From NCBI RefSeq assembly GCF_000340885.1, contig NC_020291.1, forward strand, positions 3,347,001-3,411,000: a DNA stretch of 64,000 nt, read 5' to 3'. Under the pieces are notes generated by a model. That model searched no databases. It had not been told where the DNA came from and saw nothing but the letters and a program-made list of their open reading frames with translations. Below, piece after piece: positions 57,531 to 64,000 of this stretch. The stretch comes from Clostridium saccharoperbutylacetonicum N1-4(HMT) (GTDB lineage: Bacteria > Bacillota > Clostridia > Clostridiales > Clostridiaceae). Made by a program: the position numbers and the translations under genes. How positions within the stretch are numbered: the first letter of the stretch is position 1; each line of letters begins with the position of its first letter.

Positions 57531-58885
57531 TTGTAATGTTATTAGTTTTTATAGGAGTTGTAGCAGTTCAAAATGAAACTATCGCTAATGCAGCTACGAT
57601 TGGGCAAGCATTAACTGCACCAGAAGCTGGATGGAAGAGAATTTCATGTAGCTATAATTCCAATATAGAATATGGAAAAGATTTTTTTGATTATAAGAGT
57701 AGTGGATTGTATCATAATTATGAAAGTGAATCATATATAAAGCTTTATTTTTATGGTACTAAAATAAGAATTATGGATGATATGTGTGATAACAGAAAAC
57801 AAGGAGCAGTAATCTATCTGGATAATAAAGGCGAGAACATATCATCATATAAGAGTTCAGGTATAATTCATCAAGGGATGGTTTATGAAAAAACTGGATT
57901 AGAACAAAAACTACATTCAGTTTATATAAAGATTCCATATGAAAAATCAAAATATTTTACAATGTTTAATATAGATCTAGATGAAAATGGTTATTTAGCA
58001 AATCCTAAAGAAACAATATACCTAAATAAATCAACAACGACATTAACAGAAGAGACTTCAGAACAATTAAAAGCAACAACAATTCCAGTTGGTACAGAAG
58101 TAGTTTGGACATCAAGTGATTCTGCAATAGCAACTGTAGATTCAACTGGAAAAGTTGTTGGAGTAAAGGAAGGACAAGCAACAATAACAGCTACTACTTC
58201 TGATGGTTTAACTGCGATATGTATAGTAAATGTAACTAAAAAAGCAGAGCAAGAGTCAATATCGCTAAATAAATCAACTACAAATTTAATAATAGATGAT
58301 TCAGAAACACTAATTGCAACCACAACTCCAGCTGGTATAAATGTTAAATGGAGTTCATCTGATCCCACTGTTGCAACAGTGGATTCAAATGGAAAAGTGA
58401 CAGCTGTAGGAGCTGGAACAGCAACAATAACAGCTATAACATCAGATGGAAGCAATTTAAGTGCAGCATGTGTTGTAACTGTAACTCCAAAAGGAACTGA
58501 TCCAGCATCAGAAGAAAAGATAGTTAATATTGCTCATGCCAAAGGTGATAATACTAATAACCCTGGTGGAGAGGTTACGATTATTTTTCATGGATCAGCT
58601 GATACTATCTTGAGCATAGTTAAAACAGCAGATGTAAAAGACGTATGGATAGGAGATAATTTCACATATACTCTTGTAATAACTAACACTGGGACAAAGA
58701 CAGCTAAAGCAGTAGTAGTAAATGATCCAGCACCAAATCACATTGATTTTAATGTTAGTGGAGTAACAACTACTCAAGGAACAGTTGATTCAAGTTCAAC
58801 GTCTAAAAATATTACAGTTAATGTTGGAGATATACTACCTGGAGGAACAGTAACAATTAAAATACATTCAACTGTAATAGCTTAA
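57497..58885 (+). CDS. Secreted two-Big2/DUF11-type surface protein, paralogue
   Basis: The 462-residue protein shares its first 12 residues (MKNYFKKFSIMF) and its last 130 with the gene at 55676, but the middle differs. After the signal (cleavage about ANA-AT) is a jelly-roll-like region (PEAGWKRISCSYNSNIEYG, YESESYIKLYFYGTKIRI). Two Big2 domains follow (WTSSDSAIATVDSTGKVVG, WSSSDPTVATVDSNGKVTA), then the DUF11-like end. The pattern is a cassette swap between constant ends. Confidence 0.75.
   Translation: MKNYFKKFSIMFVMLLVFIGVVAVQNETIANAATIGQALTAPEAGWKRISCSYNSNIEYGKDFFDYKSSGLYHNYESESYIKLYFYGTKIRIMDDMCDNRKQGAVIYLDNKGENISSYKSSGIIHQGMVYEKTGLEQKLHSVYIKIPYEKSKYFTMFNIDLDENGYLANPKETIYLNKSTTTLTEETSEQLKATTIPVGTEVVWTSSDSAIATVDSTGKVVGVKEGQATITATTSDGLTAICIVNVTKKAEQESISLNKSTTNLIIDDSETLIATTTPAGINVKWSSSDPTVATVDSNGKVTAVGAGTATITAITSDGSNLSAACVVTVTPKGTDPASEEKIVNIAHAKGDNTNNPGGEVTIIFHGSADTILSIVKTADVKDVWIGDNFTYTLVITNTGTKTAKAVVVNDPAPNHIDFNVSGVTTTQGTVDSSSTSKNITVNVGDILPGGTVTIKIHSTVIA
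58489..58885 (+). repeat. Duplicated 3' segment, copy 2
   Basis: See 56788-57184. The similarity continues past the stop into the terminator at 58918. Confidence 0.9.
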
Positions 58886-58917
58886 TTTGTAAAGATAACT
58901 AAATATAAAGTTTATAA

Positions 58918-58951
58918 AAGATACTTGCAGAAATGTAGGTATCTTTTTATG
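58918..58951 (+). terminator. Terminator after second surface-protein gene
   Basis: AAGATACTTGCA (58918-58929) pairs with TGTAGGTATCTT (58934-58945), then TTTATG, identical to 57225. The 240 nt that follow to 59189 hold no gene that I can see. Confidence 0.85.
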
Positions 58952-59189
58952 TTGCTACATAATTGGAAGACATTGTGAATCATTAGATTTATATTTAAAA
59001 AGTGCAATATATAATATCTTAAAAATAATAAGTAGTCAATATATACTTTGAAAATCCATAAAATTTGTACGATATTAGTTTTAATACATTCTGATAGACA
59101 TTAAATAAGTTATTGTAGTTTGAATTTACATATGGTTCTAGCTATAATCATTTTTATAATATGTACAGTATTTTATGGGAGGTTTTTGT

Positions 59190-59489
59190 ATGAGTGAATT
59201 TTTGAAATTAGAGAATTTTATTGGGCATTCAGATCTAAGTTATGAAGAAGTTATAGTTCGATTTTTACAGGATAACGAAATAACGATTGATGATTTTGAG
59301 TATGTAGGGAGATGTGATTCTGAGTGCTTGGAATGTAATGCAGAAAATTTTAGTGTCTGGCGTAGGGATATAGGAGTCATTGAAGAAGAAAACATTTTTA
59401 CTTTCGATTTAGATTCCGCTGATGAAACATTAGATTTTGCTATATACTTGTGTAATAAATGCAATAAATGGACTATTTATATTGAATAA
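59190..59489 (+). CDS. Small zinc-ribbon-like protein
   Basis: ATG 59190 follows GGGAGG; an in-frame ATG at 59175 is upstream of that site. The 99-residue product has LSYEEVIVRFLQDNEITIDD, two close cysteine pairs CDSECLEC, and a C-terminal CNKCNKWTIYI, so four to six cysteines could bind a metal. Unrecognised. Confidence 0.55.
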   Translation: MSEFLKLENFIGHSDLSYEEVIVRFLQDNEITIDDFEYVGRCDSECLECNAENFSVWRRDIGVIEEENIFTFDLDSADETLDFAIYLCNKCNKWTIYIE

Positions 59490-59499
59490 CACATCATTC

Positions 59500-59740
59500 T
59501 TATATATGGAGGTTTAAGTGATGGGCTTAGTTTTTCAGATGCAGTATATTTAGCAGATAAGATTCTATATGATTAAATTTTATATAATGATATAGAATCT
59601 AAAAACACTTATTTAAAAAGCTATAGAGATTCTAAAAGCATTCAAGTTTTGATTCTAATGGTGCAATGTATGCTAATTGTATAACTCCAGATGATACAAA
59701 GTTGGCAAAACAGATGTTTTGGTACAATAAAAATTAAATG
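59500..59740 (+). pseudogene. Fragments of decayed genes
   Basis: Short frames YGGLSDGLSFSDAVYLADKI (to 59575) and SFDSNGAMYANCITPDDTKL (to about 59738) have no starts and stop early. They look like debris. A hairpin AGATTCTATAT...ATATAGAATCT lies between them at about 59560-59600. Confidence 0.35.
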
Positions 59741-59749
59741 ATTTCTTAT

Positions 59750-59782
59750 GGTATAGGAGTAATCCTGTACCATTTATTTTTT
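59750..59782 (+). terminator. Terminator
   Basis: GGTATAGGA (59750-59758) pairs with TCCTGTACC (59763-59771), followed by ATTTATTTTTTT. Confidence 0.7.
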
Positions 59783-59904
59783 TAAGATAAAAAATAATTT
59801 GATAAATAATTTAAGTAATATTTTATTTTCTGAAACGAGAATAATTTGAAGTTTGCTAAAGAAACTAACAGTAAAATAGTCTATTTAGGAGGAAAATTTT
59901 AGTT

Positions 59905-60744
59905 ATGAAAAAAATGGTTGCTTTGATTGTTATCTTAAACTTCATTTGCAGGATAATTGGGTTTACTGTAAACATTAATGAAGTTGTCAGAGTGGATAAT
60001 TTAATTGAAAAAGATAGATTGCAAACTATAAAAGAAAAAGGAACTCTTACTGTTGCAGCTGCTTCAAGTGATCCACCATTCTATTTTTTGGATATTAACA
60101 CTCAAAAGGTAAGAGGCATTGACGCAGATATAATAAATGAAATTTCAAATAGGCTTAAAATTAATAAAGTTGATTTTAAAAGCACAGTGTTTTCAGAATT
60201 ATTACAAAGATTAAAAACTGACGAAAATATAGATATAGCATCTGGCGGAATGTATATAACTCCGGAGAGGGAGAAAGAAGTATCCTTTACTCATCCATTA
60301 TATACGGAAACAGAGGTGATTATAGTTCCAAAGGCATCAAAAATTAATTTCAAAGATGATTTAAAAAATGCAGTAGTTGGAGTAGAAAAAGGAACTATAT
60401 ACGTAGAATTAGCTCAAAAATGGAAGACTGCTGGCTTAATAAAAGACATAGAAATTTTTCAAAGCATATCTGAATTGCTAGATTCAATAAACAATGGGAA
60501 AATAGATGCTGGTATAGCAGATTCACTTATTGTAAACAAAACTTTAAAAGATCATACGAATCTTTTTTTAAGGACGCTAGATGATTATAGCCCGGAGTTA
60601 ATAGGAAATATAGGAATAGCTGTTAGAAAAAATGATAATACTCTACTAAACGTAATAAATGAAAAGATTGATGAGATGAAAGCAGATGGAACGCTGTACG
60701 CAATTCTTAAAGAAAATGGAATAGATAAGAATAATATTGTGTAA
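59905..60744 (+). CDS. Extracellular solute-binding protein, family 3 (amino acids)
   Basis: The 279-residue protein has an N-terminal hydrophobic signal (MKKMVALIVILNFICRIIGF, no clear lipobox) and a family 3 domain: TLTVAAASSDPPFYF, GIDADIINEISNRL, LKTDENIDIASGGMYITPER (20), FTHPLYTETEVIIV, VVGVEKGTIYVELA and DAGIADSLIVN. It would bind a polar amino acid. No permease or ATPase gene is adjacent. RBS AGGAGG at 59888. Confidence 0.85.
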   Translation: MKKMVALIVILNFICRIIGFTVNINEVVRVDNLIEKDRLQTIKEKGTLTVAAASSDPPFYFLDINTQKVRGIDADIINEISNRLKINKVDFKSTVFSELLQRLKTDENIDIASGGMYITPEREKEVSFTHPLYTETEVIIVPKASKINFKDDLKNAVVGVEKGTIYVELAQKWKTAGLIKDIEIFQSISELLDSINNGKIDAGIADSLIVNKTLKDHTNLFLRTLDDYSPELIGNIGIAVRKNDNTLLNVINEKIDEMKADGTLYAILKENGIDKNNIV

Positions 60745-60765
60745 ATTAAAGCACTAATATATGTC

Positions 60766-60805
60766 AGCAGTAGTTAGGAGCAATCCACTACTGCTTATTT
60801 TTTTG
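60766..60805 (+). terminator. Terminator
   Basis: AGCAGTAGT (60766-60774) pairs with ACTACTGCT (60787-60795), then TATTTTTTTG. Confidence 0.85.
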
Positions 60806-60973
60806 CGTAAAATTTTAAATATCATGCTTACAGAATATGTTATAATCAATGCATAATGGTAAATTATTGTTATTAATTTTGAATATAGGCTATTTAAGTT
60901 TTCTTTGCATTTTTTATACACTAACTGCAAAGTTATAGAAATTTAGTTCTGTTAAACTTATAGGGAAGGAAGG

Positions 60974-61840
60974 ATGAAAGTGGATTGGCTAGAAAGAATG
61001 AATGAAGCGATAAGTTACATTGAAGATAACATAAAAGGTAATATTGATTATGAGCAGGTTGCAAAAATTGCTTGTTGCCCAAATTATCATTTTCAACGTA
61101 TGTTTTCATTCATAACAGAGGTACCGATTTCACAGTATGTGAGAAGGAGGCGTTTAACTCTTGCTGCTTTTGAGCTCCAGCAAAGCAATAAAAGTGTTAT
61201 TGAAATTGCACTAGAATATGGGTATGAATCGCATGCTGCATTTACTCGTGCCTTTAGTGAATTTCATGGTATATCACCAATAGCTGCACGTAAATCTGGT
61301 GCAAAATTAAAAGCTTGTTCACGTATGTCTTTTCATGTTTCATTTAAGGGAGGGACAGAAATGGATTATAGAATTGAAAAAACCGGGCCTTTTTCAGCGG
61401 TAGGTTTTAAGTACCGTGTAAACAATGAAAGAGCATTTGACCTAGTGCCCAGTATTTGGCAAGAGGTTAGTAACAATGGTATCTCTGAAAAATTACTTAA
61501 TTTAATGGATAAGAATTCAGATAAATTACTTAATGGGGTGCTTGGTATTTCGGTAGACGGAAACTGGGGTAATAATGATGATTTTTCTTATTATGTTTCT
61601 GTTTTATATGAAAAAGAAACACCTATTGATATGGAAAAATTAAATTTCCCAGAGAACCACTGGATAGTATTTGAAGCGAAAAACCTTACGGATATATCAA
61701 AAGCTTGGAGGCGTTTATATAATGAATTAATTCCAATGTCAATGTATAAACTTGCTGATTTGCCGGCCATTGAATGCTGTTATCCACCAGAACATAATCC
61801 TCAAAATGAGCTTTGGATACCTATTGTGATGAAAAACTGA
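60974..61840 (+). CDS. AraC-family regulator with GyrI-like effector domain
   Basis: The 288-residue protein has two AraC HTHs in its first 100 residues (YEQVAKIACCPNYHFQRMFS (20), IEIALEYGYESHAAFTRAFSE in parts), then from about 125 a GyrI-like small-molecule-binding domain (EMDYRIEKTGPFSAVGFKY, LPAIECCYPPEHNPQNELWIPI in parts). This is the Rob/SoxS-like type with a C-terminal drug-binding module. ATG 60974 follows GGAAGGAAGG. A separate GyrI-like protein follows. Confidence 0.9.
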   Translation: MKVDWLERMNEAISYIEDNIKGNIDYEQVAKIACCPNYHFQRMFSFITEVPISQYVRRRRLTLAAFELQQSNKSVIEIALEYGYESHAAFTRAFSEFHGISPIAARKSGAKLKACSRMSFHVSFKGGTEMDYRIEKTGPFSAVGFKYRVNNERAFDLVPSIWQEVSNNGISEKLLNLMDKNSDKLLNGVLGISVDGNWGNNDDFSYYVSVLYEKETPIDMEKLNFPENHWIVFEAKNLTDISKAWRRLYNELIPMSMYKLADLPAIECCYPPEHNPQNELWIPIVMKN

Positions 61841-61871
61841 TTAGTAATTGCGTTTGGAAAGGAATGATTAA

Positions 61872-62423
61872 ATGGCAATATTAAAAAAAATTGAATTTGT
61901 TGAGTTTGGTCCATTTAAGATTATCGGAAAGAAAATTAGAACAAAGATAGAAAACTTTAACCCTGTTTTTCAATCCAAGTATCAAACTATACCTTCATTA
62001 TGGCAGCAATGCTTTTCTGATGGAACATTTGATACTCTTATGAATATGAAGGAATACTGTTCACCTGAAACACCAGATGGCTATGAAGGGTATATGAGGG
62101 ATTTCTGTGAAAAGGATGGAACATTCACTTACATTGCAGGTTTTTTTATGAAGGAAAATGCTCCTGTTCTTGATGGATTTGCTTCTTATGAGGTGCCAGC
62201 TTGCACTATTGCAAAGGCATGGATTGAGGGTGAAGAAAATGATATTTATCCCAATGCACATCAGTTAACCGTTGAAGCAATTAGTAAAAATGGATATGTT
62301 GTTGATTGGGCGAATTATTTTTCATGTGAAGTATATACTGATTTACGTTTTAGTATACCTAAAAATAATGGACAAAAGATTTTAATACTTGATTTTTATA
62401 TACCGTGTAAGAAAAATATATGA
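61872..62423 (+). CDS. Stand-alone GyrI-like small-molecule-binding protein
   Basis: The 183-residue protein is a single GyrI/SRPBCC-like effector domain: VEFGPFKIIGKKIRTKI, SLWQQCFSDGTFDTL, YIAGFFMKENAPVLDGFASYEVP (in parts), CTIAKAWIEGEENDIY. It lies 31 nt after the AraC/GyrI regulator behind GGAAAGGAATG and probably binds or degrades the same ligand class. Confidence 0.8.
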   Translation: MAILKKIEFVEFGPFKIIGKKIRTKIENFNPVFQSKYQTIPSLWQQCFSDGTFDTLMNMKEYCSPETPDGYEGYMRDFCEKDGTFTYIAGFFMKENAPVLDGFASYEVPACTIAKAWIEGEENDIYPNAHQLTVEAISKNGYVVDWANYFSCEVYTDLRFSIPKNNGQKILILDFYIPCKKNI

Positions 62424-62501
62424 GTAGTATTCTAATTAAAACAGGACAATGTATAGCTGGATTTTAAATGATATATTTTGTACGAGAGGAGTATGATAGT
62501 T

Positions 62502-63068
62502 TTGAGTAAAAATCCATACGAACAATTTCCACATATTGTAGCAGATGAAATAACATTAAGAAAAATTGTAGTTTCTGACCTTGACAGCCTTTTTGAAATA
62601 TATAGCAATGAAAAGCTTTTTCAATACTCTCCTGTAATGCTTAAAAAGAATAAAGATACTGTTGCTAATATGATAGGACATTTTGAAAGAGATTTTAATA
62701 AAAGAAAAGAGATATTTCTTGGAATCTGCCTAAATAGTGAGCCTAACAATATTGTTGGTGTAGCTGAAATATTTGACTACTCTCATGATGTAAACATGAT
62801 AACAATAGGTTACAGACTCAATGACAGATTTTGGGGAAAAGGAATCGCTACAAAGACTGTTAAGGCAATGACAGATTATTTCTTTAATGATATTGGCATT
62901 AATCGCATACAAGCCTTTGTTATGCCAGAAAATATTAAATCGCAGAATGTATTACAAAGAAATAGTTTTGTTAAAGAGGGAATAATCAGGCAAGGGTTTG
63001 TTTGGAAAGGACAAGGTGTTGTTGACTTGATATTATATTCTTTATTGAAGTCTGACACTTCAGAATAA
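62502..63068 (+). CDS. GNAT acetyltransferase, RimJ/RimL type
   Basis: The protein is of 188 residues from the TTG at 62502. It has EITLRKIVVSDLDSLFEIYS (20), GVAEIFDYSHD, ITIGYRLNDRFWGKGIATKT (20) with the acetyl-CoA loop, and FVMPENIKSQNVLQRNSFVK (20). It would acetylate a ribosomal protein or small amine. GAGAGGAG (62484-62491) favours TTG 62502; ATG 62493 is in frame but only 1 nt after it. Confidence 0.85.
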   Translation: MSKNPYEQFPHIVADEITLRKIVVSDLDSLFEIYSNEKLFQYSPVMLKKNKDTVANMIGHFERDFNKRKEIFLGICLNSEPNNIVGVAEIFDYSHDVNMITIGYRLNDRFWGKGIATKTVKAMTDYFFNDIGINRIQAFVMPENIKSQNVLQRNSFVKEGIIRQGFVWKGQGVVDLILYSLLKSDTSE

Positions 63069-63126
63069 GTTTTTTCTAGTATATAATTATTAACTAATAT
63101 TTTTATTTTTGCATAGGAGGGAAAAT

Positions 63127-63404
63127 ATGAAAAAGGTTACCGTATTTATTGGGAGCTCACGAAAAAAACAACTTATGAAGTAGTTCAAGAATTCGAAAAA
63201 ATATTAAAGTCATATGGGAAAATGGAAATTGACTTAGAATATATTTTGTTAAAAGACTATAAACTTGAAAATTGCAAAAGTTGCTTATTATGTTTTAACA
63301 AAGGAGAGGAATTCTGTTCCTTAAAAGATGATAGGAATGTGTTGCTTGAGAAGTTAGAGAATTCGGATGGTATTGTAAACTGTGTAGTAGTAGACAAATT
63401 GTAA
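63127..63404 (+). pseudogene. Broken NAD(P)H-dependent FMN reductase
   Basis: ATG 63127 encodes MKKVTVFIGSSRKK and then hits a stop at 63181. A one-base change in the A-run (about 63160-63169) would continue as TTYEVVQEFEKILKSYGKME, DYKLENCKSCLLCFNKGEEF (20) and LEKLENSDGI. That is the flavodoxin-like iron-sulfur flavoprotein pattern. The frame also ends early (VVVDKL-stop), losing the second half. RBS AGGAGGG. An intact relative starts at 63928. Confidence 0.75.
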
Positions 63405-63452
63405 CTTGTTTAGAGAAAATCAATAAAACTAGCAATAATAAGGAGAAGAAGT

Positions 63453-63848
63453 TTGAATAAATATACGCGAAAGGATTTATCAGAATTATTTAATATAGGA
63501 AAAGAAACTTTGAGATATTATGAAAACATAAATCTGATACCTAATCCAATTAGGAATGAAAGTGGTTATAGAGTCTATTCTGAGGATGATTTATTAAGAA
63601 TTAATTTTATTGTTCGAATGAAAAATTATGGATTCAGTTTAAGAGAGATATCTGATTTGATTAAAATGGTTAGTGATGATAAATGTGCTCATCAAGATAA
63701 ATTAGTAGATTATATTGATAATAAGATAATTGTAGCCCAAAATCAAATTAAAGAATTATATCGATTAATAGAATTATTAAATAAAGTAAAAGAAAATAAG
63801 CATTTAGGTGAATGTGATTTCTTTAAATTTTTAGTAAATAATTCTTGA
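63453..63848 (+). CDS. MerR-family transcriptional regulator
   Basis: The 131-residue protein has an N-terminal MerR HTH (YTRKDLSELFNIGKETLRYY (20), NPIRNESGYRVYSEDDLLRI (20)), GFSLREISDLIKM, and a C-terminal coiled-coil dimer helix. The sensor tail is short, with CAH and GECDFF. TTG start at 63453 is 8 nt after AAGGAGAA. It lies between two flavin-reductase genes, so it may control them. Confidence 0.85.
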   Translation: MNKYTRKDLSELFNIGKETLRYYENINLIPNPIRNESGYRVYSEDDLLRINFIVRMKNYGFSLREISDLIKMVSDDKCAHQDKLVDYIDNKIIVAQNQIKELYRLIELLNKVKENKHLGECDFFKFLVNNS

Positions 63849-63927
63849 CGTTGTTCCATACTACAGCCCTTATTCTATAAATGAATTTAATAATTAAATT
63901 TTTAAAAATAGGAAATGGGGTATAAAC

Positions 63928-64000
63928 ATGAAAATAATTGCTATTAATGGAAGTCCAAGAAAAAACGGTAATACAGGAATTTTGCTAAATAAAGCTCTTG
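63928..64000 (+). CDS. NAD(P)H-dependent FMN reductase, 5' end only
   Basis: The visible 24 codons encode MKIIAINGSPRKNGNTGILL and NKAL. GSPRKNGNT is the FMN-phosphate-binding loop of flavodoxin-like NADPH:FMN reductases and iron-sulfur flavoproteins. The gene continues past the window edge. RBS GGAAATGGGG. Confidence 0.8.
   Translation, partial: MKIIAINGSPRKNGNTGILLNKAL

Noticed and set aside
41690..64000. 5' half of cotJC within the window
   Set aside because: No minus-strand stretch encoding the CotJC N-terminus was found; the element's right end is probably outside.

Overview
The window is very AT-rich, carries strong GGAGG-type ribosome binding sites, and has nif genes of the Clostridium pasteurianum type: a NifD of about 530 residues, a short NifK, a fused NifN-NifB, PII-like NifI1/NifI2 between nifH and nifD, a split NifV, and the thioredoxin-like 2Fe-2S ferredoxin. 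It is therefore most likely chromosome of a nitrogen-fixing Clostridium of cluster I (pasteurianum/beijerinckii/solventogenic group). The genus is inferred from gene content; the species cannot be fixed by eye.

Region 1 (1-8.9 kb) handles molybdenum. It has modCBA on the minus strand, then on the plus strand an unusual GTPase-ABC ATPase fusion, the molbindin gene mop, a substrate-binding-like protein without a signal peptide, and a HTH plus periplasmic-binding-like regulator. An AnfO-family gene and a MORN/YwqK-like gene follow. Region 2 (9-19 kb) is the molybdenum nitrogenase locus nifH-nifI1-nifI2-nifD-nifK, nifE-nifNB and fdx. Region 3 (19-22.7 kb) is a scar: an IS110 remnant, broken lipoprotein and nitrogenase-like fragments, and a second, reversed AnfO-family gene. 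Region 4 (22.7-34.4 kb) is the iron-only nitrogenase locus anfHDGK. It is followed by a HEPN-like gene, a second nifI1-nifI2 pair, a glutamine amidotransferase, a flavin/PLP-oxidase-like gene, a nitrogenase-like relic, a third nifI1 with a stop codon, a stand-alone nifB, split nifV and a decayed second nifV-omega. The Mo nitrogenase and its Mo-free backup thus sit side by side with Mo uptake and sensing, NifB-cofactor supply and homocitrate synthesis.

Regulation is the most striking part. Eight intrinsic terminators lie in front of nif/anf genes, and in each the 5' arm is overlapped by a small hairpin with a six-base loop, A-x-x-G-x-x in seven of the eight. That layout resembles ANTAR-protein antitermination sites. 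The anfH leader also has three hairpins that present the same nine-base loop, two of them followed by a conserved GGCACC segment and a terminator. A GCAAACAAAAA-type element lies just downstream of the -10 boxes of nifH, anfH and modA.

Region 5 (34.6-39.6 kb) holds a DinG-family exonuclease-helicase and small unknown genes. Region 6 starts at 39.64 kb with a cotJC spore-coat gene cut in the middle and joined to a large serine recombinase, the signature of a skin-like element inserted in a sporulation gene. Its cargo appears to be a defence-like island: a TPR protein with a diadenylate-cyclase-like domain, a membrane NACHT NTPase, a two-gene P-loop ATPase module, a membrane protein, an IS, and four scars of an ImmA/IrrE-like gene. 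The other end of the element was not found. Region 7 (55.5-64 kb) has two tandemly duplicated secreted Ig-like proteins and ordinary accessory genes: an amino-acid-binding protein, an AraC/GyrI pair, a GNAT acetyltransferase, a MerR regulator and flavin reductases, one of them broken. No tRNA, rRNA or CRISPR array was seen.
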